A stretch of DNA of 64,000 bases from Halomonas sp. McH1-25 (GCF_022348165.1 NZ_JAKRFI010000002.1:496001-560000); one strand, 5' to 3'. Positions 1 to 9,800 are shown, numbered from the stretch's first letter. Notes: generated by a model from the sequence alone, not told the origin. A program made the numbers and translations.

Positions 1-141
1 CTCGAGCGATAGGCCGCTCAGCCAGCCCACGCCCGCCATGCCGACGAACGCCCCGAACCATGACCATAGCGCATCACGCCAGCATGGCCGGCTGCGTTCG
101 ATGGGCACGCCTTTCATCTTGCCCAGATAGCTCTTGACCAT
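1..141 (-). CDS. HPP-family membrane protein, N-terminal fragment (cut by window edge)
   Basis: The first 47 codons read from position 141 towards the left edge with no stop. The start (MVKSYLGKMKGVPIERSRP, then WSWFGAFVGMAGVGWLSG) has the short basic N-terminus and first glycine-rich membrane helix typical of HPP-family proteins, some of which are linked to nitrite transport. An AAAGGGAG ribosome-binding site precedes the ATG. It lies about 110 bases downstream of norR on the same strand, so it may belong to the same nitrogen-oxide response. Only the N-terminus is visible, so the family call is tentative. Confidence 0.6.
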   Translation of the reverse strand, partial: MVKSYLGKMKGVPIERSRPCWRDALWSWFGAFVGMAGVGWLSGLSLE

Positions 142-251
142 TGGCTCCCTTTCATATGGTCCCGAAAAGGCGGCCTATCTTGCCAAAACTGCACAAGTTA
201 CTGAAATAGCCAATAGTTATGGTGACCATTGCAATGCGGCAGAGGGTCGCA

Positions 252-1832
252 TCACTTCAGCCCCAGGCGCTTGCCCAGGCGATGCAGGTTGCCGCTATCC
301 ACACCCAGGGCGCGGGCTGCCGATGCCCAGTTGTCGCCATGACTGGCCAGGGCGCGGCGAATGTGCCGGCGTTGGAAGTCCTCGGTGGCCTCGCGCAGCG
401 TGGTCCACTCATCCTCGCGTACCGGTAACGCATGAACCTGTGGCGTCGGCTGCCGTGCCGCCGCAGATGTCGATGCGGCACCCATAGCCGGCAGGTCGAG
501 ATGCTGGCGGGTGATACGCACGGTGAGCCGCTGGCGCTGGCCGTCCTCGGGCTCGCGCTGGGCGGCCAGCGTATCGCCCAGGGCGCGCAGCGCGGCGCGG
601 CTCAGGGTGTGTTCGAGCTCACGCACATTGCCGGGCCACTGCCAGCCCAGTAGCGCCAGCTCGGCATCCTCGGCCAGGCGCAGGTTGGCCAGACCCAGGC
701 GGATGCGGTTCTCCTCGAGGAAACTGCCGGCGAGCAGGGGAATGTCCTCGCGGCGCTCGCGCAATGCGGGGACTTCCAGAGGGAAGGCGCCCAGGCGGTG
801 GTAAAGGTCCTCACGGAAACGCCCGGCGGCGACCTCGGCGGCCAGATCGCGGTTGGTGACGGCGATGATGCGCACATCGACATGTTGAACGCGTTCGCTG
901 CCCAGCGGCTGGATTTCGCCTTCCTGCAATACGCGCAGCAGCTTGGGCTGCAGGGCGAGCGGAAGTTCACCGATTTCGTCGAGCATCAGCGTGCCGCCAT
1001 CGGCCATGGCGAAGTGACCGCGATGGTCCTTGATCGCGCCGGAGAACGCTCCACGGCGATGGCCGAACAGCTCGCTTTCGATCAGTTGCTCGGGCAACGC
1101 TGCGCAATTGACCTGGACCAACGGCCCCTGGTGACGGATGGATCGGGCATGCAGTTGGCGCACGACGCGCTCCTTGCCGACCCCGGTCTCGCCGTGCAGC
1201 AGCACGCTCATGTCGGTGGGCGCGACCAGGGCGATGGCCTCGTCGAGCCGGCGCATGGCCGGGCTGTGCCAGTGCACCGGTGCAGGTGGCTGGCGTTCGG
1301 CATCGAGCGCTTCGCTGAGACGCGAGCGGGTTGCGCTGAGCTGGGTGGCCAGGCGTAGACAGGTGCCGAGCAGGCCGGCGGCGGCGAGCAGCTCGTCTTC
1401 GTCGAGGTCGGCCAGGCGGCCCTGCTCCAGGGCGTCCAGGGTCAAAAGGCCAGTCAACCGGTCGCCGTCGCGCAGGGCCACGCCCAGGCAGTCGTGAACG
1501 TCGCTGAGATCCTCGTCGATCAGTCCGTCGAAGGGATCGGGTAATGGGCTGTCCGGTGGAAAGCGGCACACGCCGCGATGGGCGGCGATGGCTGCCAGGC
1601 GCGGATGGGCGGCGAGCGTGAAACGTCGCCCGCAGACCTCGCCGGGTAGGCCAAGCACGGCGACCGGCTGCAAACCGTCGTCGGTGGCAACCATCAGCGT
1701 GCTGGCGTCGGCGGGGTACGTCCCGACCAGCGCCTCGAGCAGCCGCGCCCAATGCTCGTGGAGTGTCTCGGTGGACTGTCCTTCGCCCAGGCGGGCGAGC
1801 AGGTCCCGCAGGGTGATCAGAAACGATGTCAT
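252..1832 (-). CDS. norR: NorR, nitric-oxide-sensing sigma-54-dependent activator
   Basis: A 526-residue enhancer-binding protein: N-terminal GAF sensor (about 1-165), AAA+ domain with Walker A GETGVGKE (214-221) and Walker B LMLDE (about 282-286), and a C-terminal Fis-type helix-turn-helix ending NLHRLGKRLGLK, the E. coli NorR pattern. In this family NO binds a non-haem iron in the GAF domain and releases the ATPase to open sigma-54 promoters. The sigma-54-contacting loop reads GAFSGA (261-266) instead of the usual GAFTGA. The reading frame extends upstream to 2042, but I chose MTSFLITLRDLL at 1832 because it matches the NorR N-terminus; no clear ribosome-binding site supports it. It is divergent from hmp, its evident target. 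Confidence 0.93.
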   Translation of the reverse strand: MTSFLITLRDLLARLGEGQSTETLHEHWARLLEALVGTYPADASTLMVATDDGLQPVAVLGLPGEVCGRRFTLAAHPRLAAIAAHRGVCRFPPDSPLPDPFDGLIDEDLSDVHDCLGVALRDGDRLTGLLTLDALEQGRLADLDEDELLAAAGLLGTCLRLATQLSATRSRLSEALDAERQPPAPVHWHSPAMRRLDEAIALVAPTDMSVLLHGETGVGKERVVRQLHARSIRHQGPLVQVNCAALPEQLIESELFGHRRGAFSGAIKDHRGHFAMADGGTLMLDEIGELPLALQPKLLRVLQEGEIQPLGSERVQHVDVRIIAVTNRDLAAEVAAGRFREDLYHRLGAFPLEVPALRERREDIPLLAGSFLEENRIRLGLANLRLAEDAELALLGWQWPGNVRELEHTLSRAALRALGDTLAAQREPEDGQRQRLTVRITRQHLDLPAMGAASTSAAARQPTPQVHALPVREDEWTTLREATEDFQRRHIRRALASHGDNWASAARALGVDSGNLHRLGKRLGLK

Positions 1833-1839
1833 AGTGATA

Positions 1840-1889
1840 GTCTGGTAGACGAAGTGTCGAAGTGACAATTGAAAACTTGTCGATTCTAC
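1840..1889. promoter_or_regulatory. Three NorR-type enhancer sites (GT-N7-AC)
   Basis: Three copies of the NorR core GT-N7-AC lie together: GT-CTGGTAG-AC (1840-1850), GT-CGAAGTG-AC (1856-1866) and GT-CGATTCT-AC (1879-1889). E. coli NorR needs three such sites upstream of norVW. Here they sit just upstream of the norR start and about 150-195 bases upstream of the predicted hmp transcription start, a normal distance for a sigma-54 enhancer that loops to the promoter. They could also allow NorR to repress its own gene. Confidence 0.8.
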
Positions 1890-2010
1890 ACGGGATGGTT
1901 CCGCTGGTGCGTCCGGCCAGGACCGGCCATGGACCTGGAGCGCCCGTGTGGCAAAGGCACCAGGCCGAATGTGTGGCAGAGTGCCGCAGTGGCGATGACA
2001 GGGGGAAGAG

Positions 2011-2026
2011 TGGCATGCGCGTTGCT
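2011..2026 (+). promoter_or_regulatory. Sigma-54 (-24/-12) promoter of hmp
   Basis: TGGCATGCGCGTTGCT matches the sigma-54 consensus TGGCACG-N4-TTGCW with one mismatch. The invariant GG (2012-2013) and GC (2024-2025) are separated by exactly 10 bases. Transcription would begin near 2037, about 33 bases before the hmp ATG. With the upstream NorR sites this makes hmp a probable NorR/sigma-54 target. Confidence 0.82.
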
Positions 2027-2069
2027 CCCTCAGGGCTGACAACTATCATTCCCCTGAAGGAGACGCCCA

Positions 2070-3254
2070 ATGCTCACGACCGAACAGGAACGCATCGTCG
2101 CCGATACTGCGCCCGTCGTCGCCGAACACCTCGACGCCATCACCCAGCGATTCTATCCGCTGATGTTCGAGCGTTACCCGGACGTGCAGGCCCTGTTCAA
2201 CGCCGCCCACCAAGCCAGCGGCAGCCAGCCGCGGGCGTTGGCCGGTTCGGTACTGGCTTACGTTCAGCTGCGCCAGGATCCGGTGCGTGCCAAGGAAGTG
2301 CTGGGCACCGTGGTCAGCAAGCACGTATCGCTAGGCATCCGTCCGGATCAGTATCCCATCGTCGGTGAATGCCTGATGGCCGCCATCGGCGAGGTGCTCG
2401 GCGATGCCGTGACGCCCGAGATCGCCGATGCCTGGAGTGCATTGTACGGCGAACTCGCCGGCCTGCTCATCGAGCTGGAAGACCAGCGTTACCACCAGTT
2501 CGCGGCGCTACCCGGCGGCTGGCACGGCACGCGGACGTTCCGCATTGCCGATACCCGTCAGGAAAGCGCGGTGATCCGCTCCTTCGTGCTGGAACCCGAG
2601 GATGGCGGGCCGGTCGCCGACTTCGCCGCGGGACAGTTCATCGGCGTCAAACTGACCATCGATGGGGCACCGGCCTATCGTCATTACAGCCTGTCGGCCG
2701 CACCCAATGGTCGCAGTTACCGGATTTCCATCAAGCGCGAAGCGGACGGCCAGGTCAGCCGGCATTTCCATGACAAGCTGAAGGTCGGCGATCGCCTCGA
2801 GCTGTTGCCGCCGTCCGGGGAGCTGACGCTCGATGTGAATAGCGCTCCGGTCATGCTGCTCAGCGGCGGCGTCGGCCAGACCCCGATGCTGTCGCTGGCC
2901 GCCCAGGCGCTGGAGCAAGGACGCGAGGTAACCTATCTCCATGCGGCACTGGATGGTGCGCACCACGCCTTCGACGATGAAGTGAAGGCGCTCGAGGCAC
3001 GTTATCCGCAGCAGATGCGCGTCGTCACGCTCTATGAGCGACCGAGGCCCGGGGACACGCCGGACCACACTGGGCGTATCGACCGTAGCCTGCTGGCCCG
3101 CTACCTGCCGGATAACCAGGCACAATGCTACTTCGTCGGTCCGCTGGGCTTCATGAGCTGCGTCGATGGGCATCTGGAAGCCCTGGGCGTACCTGCATCC
3201 CGGCGCCATTTCGAGACCTTCGGGCCGTCCCGGCCGCTGCACGCTGCAGCCTGA
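2070..3254 (+). CDS. hmp: Flavohaemoprotein, nitric oxide dioxygenase
   Basis: 394 residues, the normal Hmp length. It oxidises NO to nitrate using O2 and NAD(P)H in the cytoplasm. The globin domain (1-140) shows Tyr29 (B10), Gln53 (E7) and proximal His85 in KHVSLGI. The ferredoxin-reductase part has the FAD motif RHYSLS (about 203-208), the NAD(P)H motif SGGVGQTP and the C-terminal FETFGP that packs near the flavin. The start has an AAGGAG ribosome-binding site. It is divergent from norR and preceded by NorR enhancers and a sigma-54 promoter, so it should be switched on by NO. A hairpin terminator follows. Confidence 0.97.
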   Translation: MLTTEQERIVADTAPVVAEHLDAITQRFYPLMFERYPDVQALFNAAHQASGSQPRALAGSVLAYVQLRQDPVRAKEVLGTVVSKHVSLGIRPDQYPIVGECLMAAIGEVLGDAVTPEIADAWSALYGELAGLLIELEDQRYHQFAALPGGWHGTRTFRIADTRQESAVIRSFVLEPEDGGPVADFAAGQFIGVKLTIDGAPAYRHYSLSAAPNGRSYRISIKREADGQVSRHFHDKLKVGDRLELLPPSGELTLDVNSAPVMLLSGGVGQTPMLSLAAQALEQGREVTYLHAALDGAHHAFDDEVKALEARYPQQMRVVTLYERPRPGDTPDHTGRIDRSLLARYLPDNQAQCYFVGPLGFMSCVDGHLEALGVPASRRHFETFGPSRPLHAAA

Positions 3255-3274
3255 CCGCCGTTCGGCAAACGACA

Positions 3275-3303
3275 GGGGCCAGCGCATTTAGCGGTGGCCC
3301 TTT
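3275..3303 (+). terminator. Terminator hairpin after hmp
   Basis: GGGCCA pairs with TGGCCC around a loop holding a further short CGC/GCG stem, followed by TTT. It lies 20 bases after the hmp stop and separates hmp from the convergent mexS. Confidence 0.6.
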
Positions 3304-3327
3304 ACCTTGGTCAGTGACTTGGCAGTG

Positions 3328-4344
3328 CTATACCTCGAGCACGACACGTCCGCGGCGTGGACACAGTTTCTCGTGATAGCGGTGGGCCTCGACCACGTCC
3401 TCGAAGGCAAAGACACGATCGATCTGCGGAAGCAGCTGCCGGTCGATGGTCAGACCGTCGATGAACGAGAGGGCGCGCTGAATGGCCTCGCAGTCCTGGG
3501 GGATGCCGAGCTCGGGCTTGCCGGTAAAGTTGGTCAGGCAGTGCAGATGAAACTGGATGTTCTTGCGGAAGGCCTCGCAGGCGGGTAGTGGGGTCTCGTT
3601 GCCACCCAGCAGCCCGTAGAGCACCAGGCGCCCCTGCGGGGCGAGCACGTCGCCCATCAGGCCCATCTGAGGTCCGCCCAGGGGATCCATCACCACATTC
3701 ACCCCACGCTTGTCGGTAAGCTTGGCGACCTGCGTGACCAGATCCTGTTCCTCCGTGACGATGACGTGTTCTGCGCCTAGAGAGCGCAGGTAGTCCCTGT
3801 CGTCGGCAAAGCGAGTCGTAGCGATGACTCGCGCCCCCAGCGCCTTGGCCAGTTGCACCGTGTAGGGTCCCCCGGTCTGGCTGGCGGCGGTAATCAGGAC
3901 CCACTGTTCGGGGCGTACCTTGGCCAGCTCGACCAGGCCGAAGTAGGCAACGAATAGTGGTGAGTAGTGCACGCTCGCCTCGATGGGAGAGAGTATCGAG
4001 GGGTAGCGTGTCAGGGAACAACGCGGTAGCACGAGTCGGTCGGCGTAAGTGCCGTACTGGCCAGGGTCGTGTCCTGGAAATGACGCCACACGGTCGCCCA
4101 CCGCCAAGTCTTCCACACCGTTACCTACCGCCAGCACGGTCCCGGCCATTTCGTGACCGATCCGCGAGGGCAGGCTGGCGTGGGAAGGTGCCAGATTCTG
4201 GCGCCAGAGCACGTCGAACCAGTTGACCCCAATCGCCTCGGTGGCGACCAGCACCTCACCATCACCGGGCGCCGTTTCGGGTTGCTCTTCGCAGCGAAGC
4301 ACATCCGCCGTACCGAATTGATGAAAACGTATCACACGGGGCAT
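3328..4344 (-). CDS. mexS: MexS-like NAD(P)H quinone oxidoreductase
   Basis: 338-residue medium-chain dehydrogenase/reductase. The N-terminal GroES-like domain has GHEMAGTV, but Cys is missing at the usual catalytic zinc position (GVNWFDVL), so it belongs to the zinc-free quinone-oxidoreductase branch. The Rossmann part has AASQTGGPYTVQLAKALG. It is divergent from a mexT orthologue followed by mexEF, which is the Pseudomonas aeruginosa mexS-mexT-mexEF order. There MexS activity removes metabolites that activate MexT, and its loss turns the pump on. Ribosome-binding site GAGGTG. Sequence and context agree; substrate unknown. Confidence 0.86.
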   Translation of the reverse strand: MPRVIRFHQFGTADVLRCEEQPETAPGDGEVLVATEAIGVNWFDVLWRQNLAPSHASLPSRIGHEMAGTVLAVGNGVEDLAVGDRVASFPGHDPGQYGTYADRLVLPRCSLTRYPSILSPIEASVHYSPLFVAYFGLVELAKVRPEQWVLITAASQTGGPYTVQLAKALGARVIATTRFADDRDYLRSLGAEHVIVTEEQDLVTQVAKLTDKRGVNVVMDPLGGPQMGLMGDVLAPQGRLVLYGLLGGNETPLPACEAFRKNIQFHLHCLTNFTGKPELGIPQDCEAIQRALSFIDGLTIDRQLLPQIDRVFAFEDVVEAHRYHEKLCPRRGRVVLEV

Positions 4345-4554
4345 CGTTCACCTCGCCAGACGAGCCTGATGGACATAAACTCTATCGGGGATAACCTGCC
4401 GGCGCCATTCATGCCCATCGATAATCGATATAGAGCCTGATAATGAAGCGAGGTTCGGTGGTGGTTGAGAGTTAGTTCAGAGAGGGTCGATCTCGACTCG
4501 CTTCCTCTCATGTAGGATTTTTGCCGCTCGGGGCACTGCCTGCAAGGAAGAATC
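4345..4554. promoter_or_regulatory. mexS-mexT divergent promoter region
   Basis: 210 bases between divergent genes. Two candidate LysR-type elements are visible: an ATCGAT direct repeat (ATCGATAATCGAT, 4417-4429), and GTCGAT-N4-AC at 4486-4497 preceded by TTCA, which partly matches the MexT box ATCA-N5-GTCGAT-N4-ACYAT but with one extra spacer base and a poor 3' end. An AAGGAAG ribosome-binding site serves mexT. Confidence 0.4.
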
Positions 4555-5472
4555 ATGAATCGTAATGACCTGCGCCGTGTCGATTTCAATCTGCTGGTTG
4601 TTTTCGAGACGCTGATGCATGAGCGGAGCGTGACGCGTGCGGCAGAAAAGCTCTTTCTTGGCCAACCGGCCATCAGTGCCGCACTGGCCCGGCTGCGAAC
4701 GCTTTTCGACGATCCGCTTTTCGTCCGTACCGGCCGTACCATGGAGCCGACCAGCCGGGCCGAAGAAATCTTTCGTCATCTGGAGCCGGCGCTCGATTCC
4801 ATCTCCAATGCACTGAGCCATACCAGCGAATTCGATCCCGCCACCAGCGATGCCGTTTTTCGTGTCGGCTTGTCTGATGATGTCGAGTTCGGCTTATTGC
4901 CCCCCTTGTTGCGTCGTCTGCGTGCAGAAGCGCCCAATGTCGTGCTGGTGGTCAGACGCGCCAACTACCTGTTGATGCCCCAGTTGCTGAGTTCGGGCGA
5001 AATCTCCGTCGGTGTGTGCTACACGGGGGAACTTCCGGCCAATGCGAAGCGCAAGGTGCTTAGGCGCAGCAAGCCGCGTGTACTGCGTGCCGATGCCATT
5101 CCGGGGTCGCTCTCGCTCGAGGACTATTGCGCCCGGCCGCATGCGCTGGTGTCGTTTGCCGGTGACCTGAGCGGATACATCGATGAGCGGCTGGCGGCGC
5201 TGGGCTGCCAGCGGCGCGTGGTGTTGGCCGTGCCGCAGTTCAATGGCTTGAGCGCGCTGCTGGCCGGTACGGACATCATCGCCACCGTGCCGGACTACGC
5301 CGCTGCTGTCCTGACTGCTGGCGGTGGCGTGCGTGAAGACGACCTGCCTTTCGAGGCGCCCTCGTTCGAGCTCTCCATGGCTTGGCGAGGGGCTCAGGAT
5401 AACGACCCTGCCGAACGCTGGCTGCGTTCACGTATCCAGATGTTCGTCGGCGATCCCGACTCCTTACGCTAG
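4555..5472 (+). CDS. mexT: MexT-like LysR regulator of the efflux pump
   Basis: 305 residues. The N-terminal winged helix has VTRAAEKLFLGQPAISAAL, followed by a LysR co-inducer domain. The whole protein reads like P. aeruginosa MexT, including the opening MNRNDLRRVDFNLL, the stretch FAGDLSGYIDERL and the ending SRIQMFVGDPDSL. MexT is a redox- and metabolite-responsive activator of mexEF-oprN and mexS. The gene is intact, with no sign of the frame disruptions seen in some Pseudomonas strains. It lies between divergent mexS and downstream mexE. Confidence 0.92.
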   Translation: MNRNDLRRVDFNLLVVFETLMHERSVTRAAEKLFLGQPAISAALARLRTLFDDPLFVRTGRTMEPTSRAEEIFRHLEPALDSISNALSHTSEFDPATSDAVFRVGLSDDVEFGLLPPLLRRLRAEAPNVVLVVRRANYLLMPQLLSSGEISVGVCYTGELPANAKRKVLRRSKPRVLRADAIPGSLSLEDYCARPHALVSFAGDLSGYIDERLAALGCQRRVVLAVPQFNGLSALLAGTDIIATVPDYAAAVLTAGGGVREDDLPFEAPSFELSMAWRGAQDNDPAERWLRSRIQMFVGDPDSLR

Positions 5473-5490
5473 TCATCTGCATGGCACAAC

Positions 5491-5514
5491 ATCATTCTGA
5501 GCGATAGTGACTTT
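5491..5514 (+). promoter_or_regulatory. MexT-type box upstream of mexE
   Basis: ATCA-TTCTG-AGCGAT-AGTG-ACTTT follows the MexT consensus ATCA-N5-GTCGAT-N4-ACYAT, with exact spacing and 12 of 15 defined positions matched. It ends 75 bases before the mexE start, in the short mexT-mexE gap, where an activator should bind. Confidence 0.65.
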
Positions 5515-5589
5515 TACCCCGTTCGATTAGTCACCTTGTATGTTGCGTTGCAGAATCCGCTAACCCCCCAGCGATTAGCGGTACAGATC

Positions 5590-6831
5590 ATGGATTACCA
5601 ACTTTTCCATCTGCGTAACGCGTTGCAGGTAGTTGCGACCGTGCTCGTGCTGTCAGTCATGGCCAGTGCCCATGCTGATGGTACGGCACCCGCTCCAACA
5701 GTGAGCGTGGCGCAGGTCGTTCGGCAACACATCACGGAATGGGACGAGTTCACCGGACGCCTCGAAGCTCCTGAAACCGTCGAGGTACGCCCACGTGTTT
5801 CCGGCTTCGTCGATGCCGTGACCTTCGAGGAAGGGGCCCGGGTGAAAAAGGGTGATGTGTTGTTCGTCATCGACCCACGGCCGTACGAAGTCGAAGTGCG
5901 CCGGCTCGAGGCTCAACTTCAGCAGGCGCGGGCAAACGCCGACCGGGCCAACAACGAGGCTCGCCGGGGAGAGCGCCTCAAGGCCAGCAATGCCATTTCG
6001 GCCGAACTCGCCGAAGCGCGCACCAGCGCGGCCCAACAGGCACGCGCCGAAGTGGCGGCGCTCGAGGCAGCGCTGGATGCGGCCCAACTCGACCTCAGCT
6101 TTACTCAAGTGACGGCGCCCATCGATGGCCACGTCAGCCGGGCGGAAGTGACCGCCGGCAATCTCGTCACTGCCGGGGAGAGCGTACTGACCACCCTGGT
6201 ATCCACCGATCGCGTTTATGCCTATTTCGAAGCCGACGAACGGGCCTTTCTGAAGTATCAGGAACTGACCCGGCAGGGCCAGCGTGGCCAGGCCAGCCCG
6301 GTCTACATGGGCCTGGCCAATGACAGCGATTTCCCCCACATGGGGCATATGGACTTCGTCGACAATCGGGTCGATCCGCAGACCGGTACCATTCGTGGCC
6401 GGGCGGTATTCGACAATCCCGAGGGGCGCTTTACGCCGGGACTTTATGTGCGTCTCAGACTGGTGGGTAGCGCCAGCTACGATGCCGTGCTGATTCAGGA
6501 TACCGCGGTGGGCACCGATCTGGGTCGCAAGTTCGTGCTGGTGCTCAACGAGGACGGCACGGTGGCCTACCGGAATGTCGAGCTGGGTCCACAGCTTGCC
6601 GGGCTGCGCATCGTGCGTAGCGGTCTCGAGGCTGGCGAGCGCATCGTGGTCAACGGGCTCCAGCGCGTACGCCCCGGTATGCCGGTCACGGCCGAGACCG
6701 TCCCCATGGCCGATAGCGAGACGCTGGCCACCCTGTCACGCATGCAGCGTCGTGTCGACGCTGCCCTGGCGGCTTCGCGGTCGCTGGAAGACAACCGACT
6801 GACGGCCAGCGCGGCGCGCCAGTCTCGCTAG
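5590..6831 (+). CDS. mexE: RND efflux periplasmic adaptor (MexE-like)
   Basis: About 413 residues. It bridges the inner-membrane pump and an outer-membrane channel. A Sec signal peptide (about 1-29, ending ASAHA) precedes the mature part. There is no lipobox cysteine, so it is probably a soluble periplasmic adaptor. Next come the EWDEFTGRLEAPE strand, the lipoyl half-motif RPRVSGFVD, an alpha-helical hairpin rich in Gln, Ala and Arg (about 95-165), and the beta-barrel and membrane-proximal domains. The frame is open from 5536, but the start at 5590 places the signal peptide correctly. It is 26 bases upstream of mexF and under a MexT-type box. Confidence 0.88.
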   Translation: MDYQLFHLRNALQVVATVLVLSVMASAHADGTAPAPTVSVAQVVRQHITEWDEFTGRLEAPETVEVRPRVSGFVDAVTFEEGARVKKGDVLFVIDPRPYEVEVRRLEAQLQQARANADRANNEARRGERLKASNAISAELAEARTSAAQQARAEVAALEAALDAAQLDLSFTQVTAPIDGHVSRAEVTAGNLVTAGESVLTTLVSTDRVYAYFEADERAFLKYQELTRQGQRGQASPVYMGLANDSDFPHMGHMDFVDNRVDPQTGTIRGRAVFDNPEGRFTPGLYVRLRLVGSASYDAVLIQDTAVGTDLGRKFVLVLNEDGTVAYRNVELGPQLAGLRIVRSGLEAGERIVVNGLQRVRPGMPVTAETVPMADSETLATLSRMQRRVDAALAASRSLEDNRLTASAARQSR

Positions 6832-6857
6832 CACGGTTCATTGAGGGAACGACGACA

Positions 6858-9800
6858 ATGAACTTCTCCCATTTTTTCGTCCGGCGGCCGATCTTTGCTG
6901 CAGTGCTCTCCCTGCTGATCCTGATCGCCGGCGCCATCTCGCTGTTCAAGTTGCCGATCAGTGAGTATCCCGAAGTGGTGCCGCCGACGGTGGTGGTGCG
7001 CGCCAACTATCCCGGCGCCAACCCCAAGGTCATCGGCGAAACCGTAGCGGCGCCGCTGGAGCAGGCGATCAACGGGGTGGAGAACATGCTTTACATGTCC
7101 TCCCAGTCCACCGCCGACGGCAAGATGACCCTGACCGTCACCTTTGCACTCGGCACCGATCTCGATACCGCCCAGGTGCAGGTACAGAATCGCGTGACCC
7201 GGACGCTGCCCAAGCTGCCCGAGGAAGTGCAACGGCTCGGCGTGACCGCCGACAAGGCGTCGCCCGACTTGACCATGGTCGTCCATCTGCTGTCGCCGGA
7301 TGAGCGCTACGACATGCTCTACCTGTCGAACTATGCGGCGCTCAACATCCGTGACGAGCTGGCCCGACTGGAAGGGGTGGGCGATGTTCAACTGTTCGGT
7401 GCAGGCGACTACTCACTGCGTATCTGGCTCGACCCGAGCCGGGTCGCGTCGCTCAACCTCACCGCGATGGACGTGGTCAATGCCGTGCGCGAGCAGAATC
7501 GCCAGGTTGCCGCCGGAACGCTCGGTGCGCCGCCATCGCCGGATGCCACCAGCTTCCAGTTACTGATCAATACTCAGGGGCGTCTGGTCGACGAGGAAGA
7601 GTTCGAGAATATCGTCGTACGGGCCGGGACGAATGGTGAGATCGTGCGTCTCAAGGACATCGCCCGTATCGAGCTCGGGGCCAGCCAGTATGCGCTGCGT
7701 TCATTGCTGGATAATCAGCCGGCAGTGGCCATACCCATCTTCCAGCGGCCGGGCTCGAATGCCATTGCGTTATCGGATGCCGTGCGCGAGCGCATGGCTG
7801 AACTGAAGCAGGCGTTTCCCGAGGGCGTCGACTACAGCATCGTCTACGATCCGACCGTCTTCGTGCGTGGGTCCATCGAAGCCGTGGTGCATACCCTGCT
7901 CGAGGCGATCTTGCTGGTGGTGCTGGTCGTGGTGCTGTTCCTCCAGACCTGGCGAGCCTCGATCATTCCGCTGGCCGCCGTGCCGGTATCGCTGATCGGC
8001 ACCTTTGCGGTCATGCACCTGTTCGGTTTTTCGCTCAATGCCCTGTCGCTGTTCGGCCTGGTCCTGGCGATCGGCATCGTCGTCGATGACGCCATCGTGG
8101 TGGTGGAAAACGTCGAGCGCAACATCGAACTCGGCAAGTCGCCGATGGAAGCCACTTTCCAGGCGATGAAGGAAGTCACCGGGCCGATTATCGCCACGGC
8201 GCTGGTATTGTGTGCGGTATTCATTCCCACCGCCTTCATCTCGGGGCTCACCGGGCAGTTTTATCGTCAGTTCGCGCTGACCATTGCCATCTCCACGGTG
8301 ATCTCGGCGTTCAACTCGCTGACCCTATCGCCGGCCCTGGCGGCTGTACTGCTCAAGCCTCATGACGCACCGAAGGACCGTTTCTCGCGTCTACTCGACT
8401 GGCTGTTCGGTAGATGGCTGTTCCGGCCCTTCAATGCCGTTTTCCAGCGTGCCAGCAATGGCTATGTGGGTACCGTGCGGCGCATCCTGCGGGGCAGCTC
8501 GGTTGCCCTGCTGGTATACGCGGGACTGATCGGGCTGACCTGGCTAGGCTTTTCCAGCACGCCCAGCGGCTTCGTGCCGCAGCAGGACAAGCAGTATCTG
8601 GTGTCATTCGCCCAATTGCCGGATGCCGCGACACTCGATCGTACGGAAGCGGTAATCCGCGAAATGTCGGAGAAGGCACTTGACTATCCCGGTGTAGAGA
8701 GCACCGTGGCATTTCCGGGTTTGTCGATCAATGGCTTCACCAACAGTCCCAACAGCGGCATCGTCTTCGTCACGCTGGATCCGTTCGAAGAGCGTCAGGA
8801 CCCGAGCCTATCGGCGAATGCTATCGCCGGGGCGCTCAATCAGGAATTCGCGGGCATTCAGGAGGCCTTCATCGCCATCTTTCCGCCGCCGCCGGTGATG
8901 GGGCTGGGCACCATTGGCGGATTCCGGCTGCAGATCGAGGACCGCGCCAGCCTGGGGTACGACGAGCTTTACGCGCAGACCCAGAACATCATCGCCAAGA
9001 GCCGGCAGGTGCCTGAGCTGGCCGGGGTATTCTCCAGCTTCACGGTCAACGTGCCGCAGATCGATGCCGACGTGGACCGTGAGAAGGCCAAGACTCATGG
9101 TGTCTCCGTGGATGACATCTTCGAGACCATGCAGGTCTATCTCGGTTCACTGTACGTCAACGACTTCAATCGCTTCGGTCGGACGTACCAGGTGATTGCC
9201 CAGGCCGACCAGGCATACCGGCTCGAGCCCGAACAGATCGGTCAGCTCAAGCTGCGCAATGCCGCCGGCGAGATGGTGCCTTTGGCAACCTTCGTGAATG
9301 TGCAGCATTCGTCGGGCCCTGACCGGGTCATGCACTACAACGGCTTTCCCACCGCCGAGATCAATGGTGCTGCCGCACCCGGTTATAGCTCCGGTCAGGC
9401 CGAGGCGGCCATCGCCCGGTTGCTGGAAGAGGAACTGCCCAACGGCATGACCTTCGAATGGACGGACCTGACTTATCAGCAGATCCTGGCCGGTAACACA
9501 GCGCTGTTCGTGTTCCCGCTGTGCGTGTTGCTGGCGTTGCTGGTCCTGGCTGCACAGTACGAGAGTTGGAGCTTGCCGTTGGCGGTGATCCTGATCGTGC
9601 CGATGACGCTGCTTTCCGCGATCACGGGGGTAATCATTGCCGGCGGTGACAACAATATCTTTACCCAGATTGGACTGATCGTCCTGGTGGGGCTGGCGTG
9701 CAAGAACGCAATCCTGATCGTCGAGTTCGCCAAGGACAAGCAACTGGAGGGATTGGATCGGGTCAGCGCCGTGCTCGAGGCATGTCGGCTACGCCTGCGC

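Noticed and set aside
967-2070. A 367-codon frame antisense to/overlapping norR
   Set aside because: Arg/Pro/Gly-rich translation typical of GC-rich shadow frames; norR in the overlapping frame has full family motifs.
4417-4429. ATCGATAATCGAT as a MexT box for mexS/mexT
   Set aside because: Spacing does not fit ATCA-N5-GTCGAT-N4-ACYAT; kept only as an unassigned element in the intergenic region.
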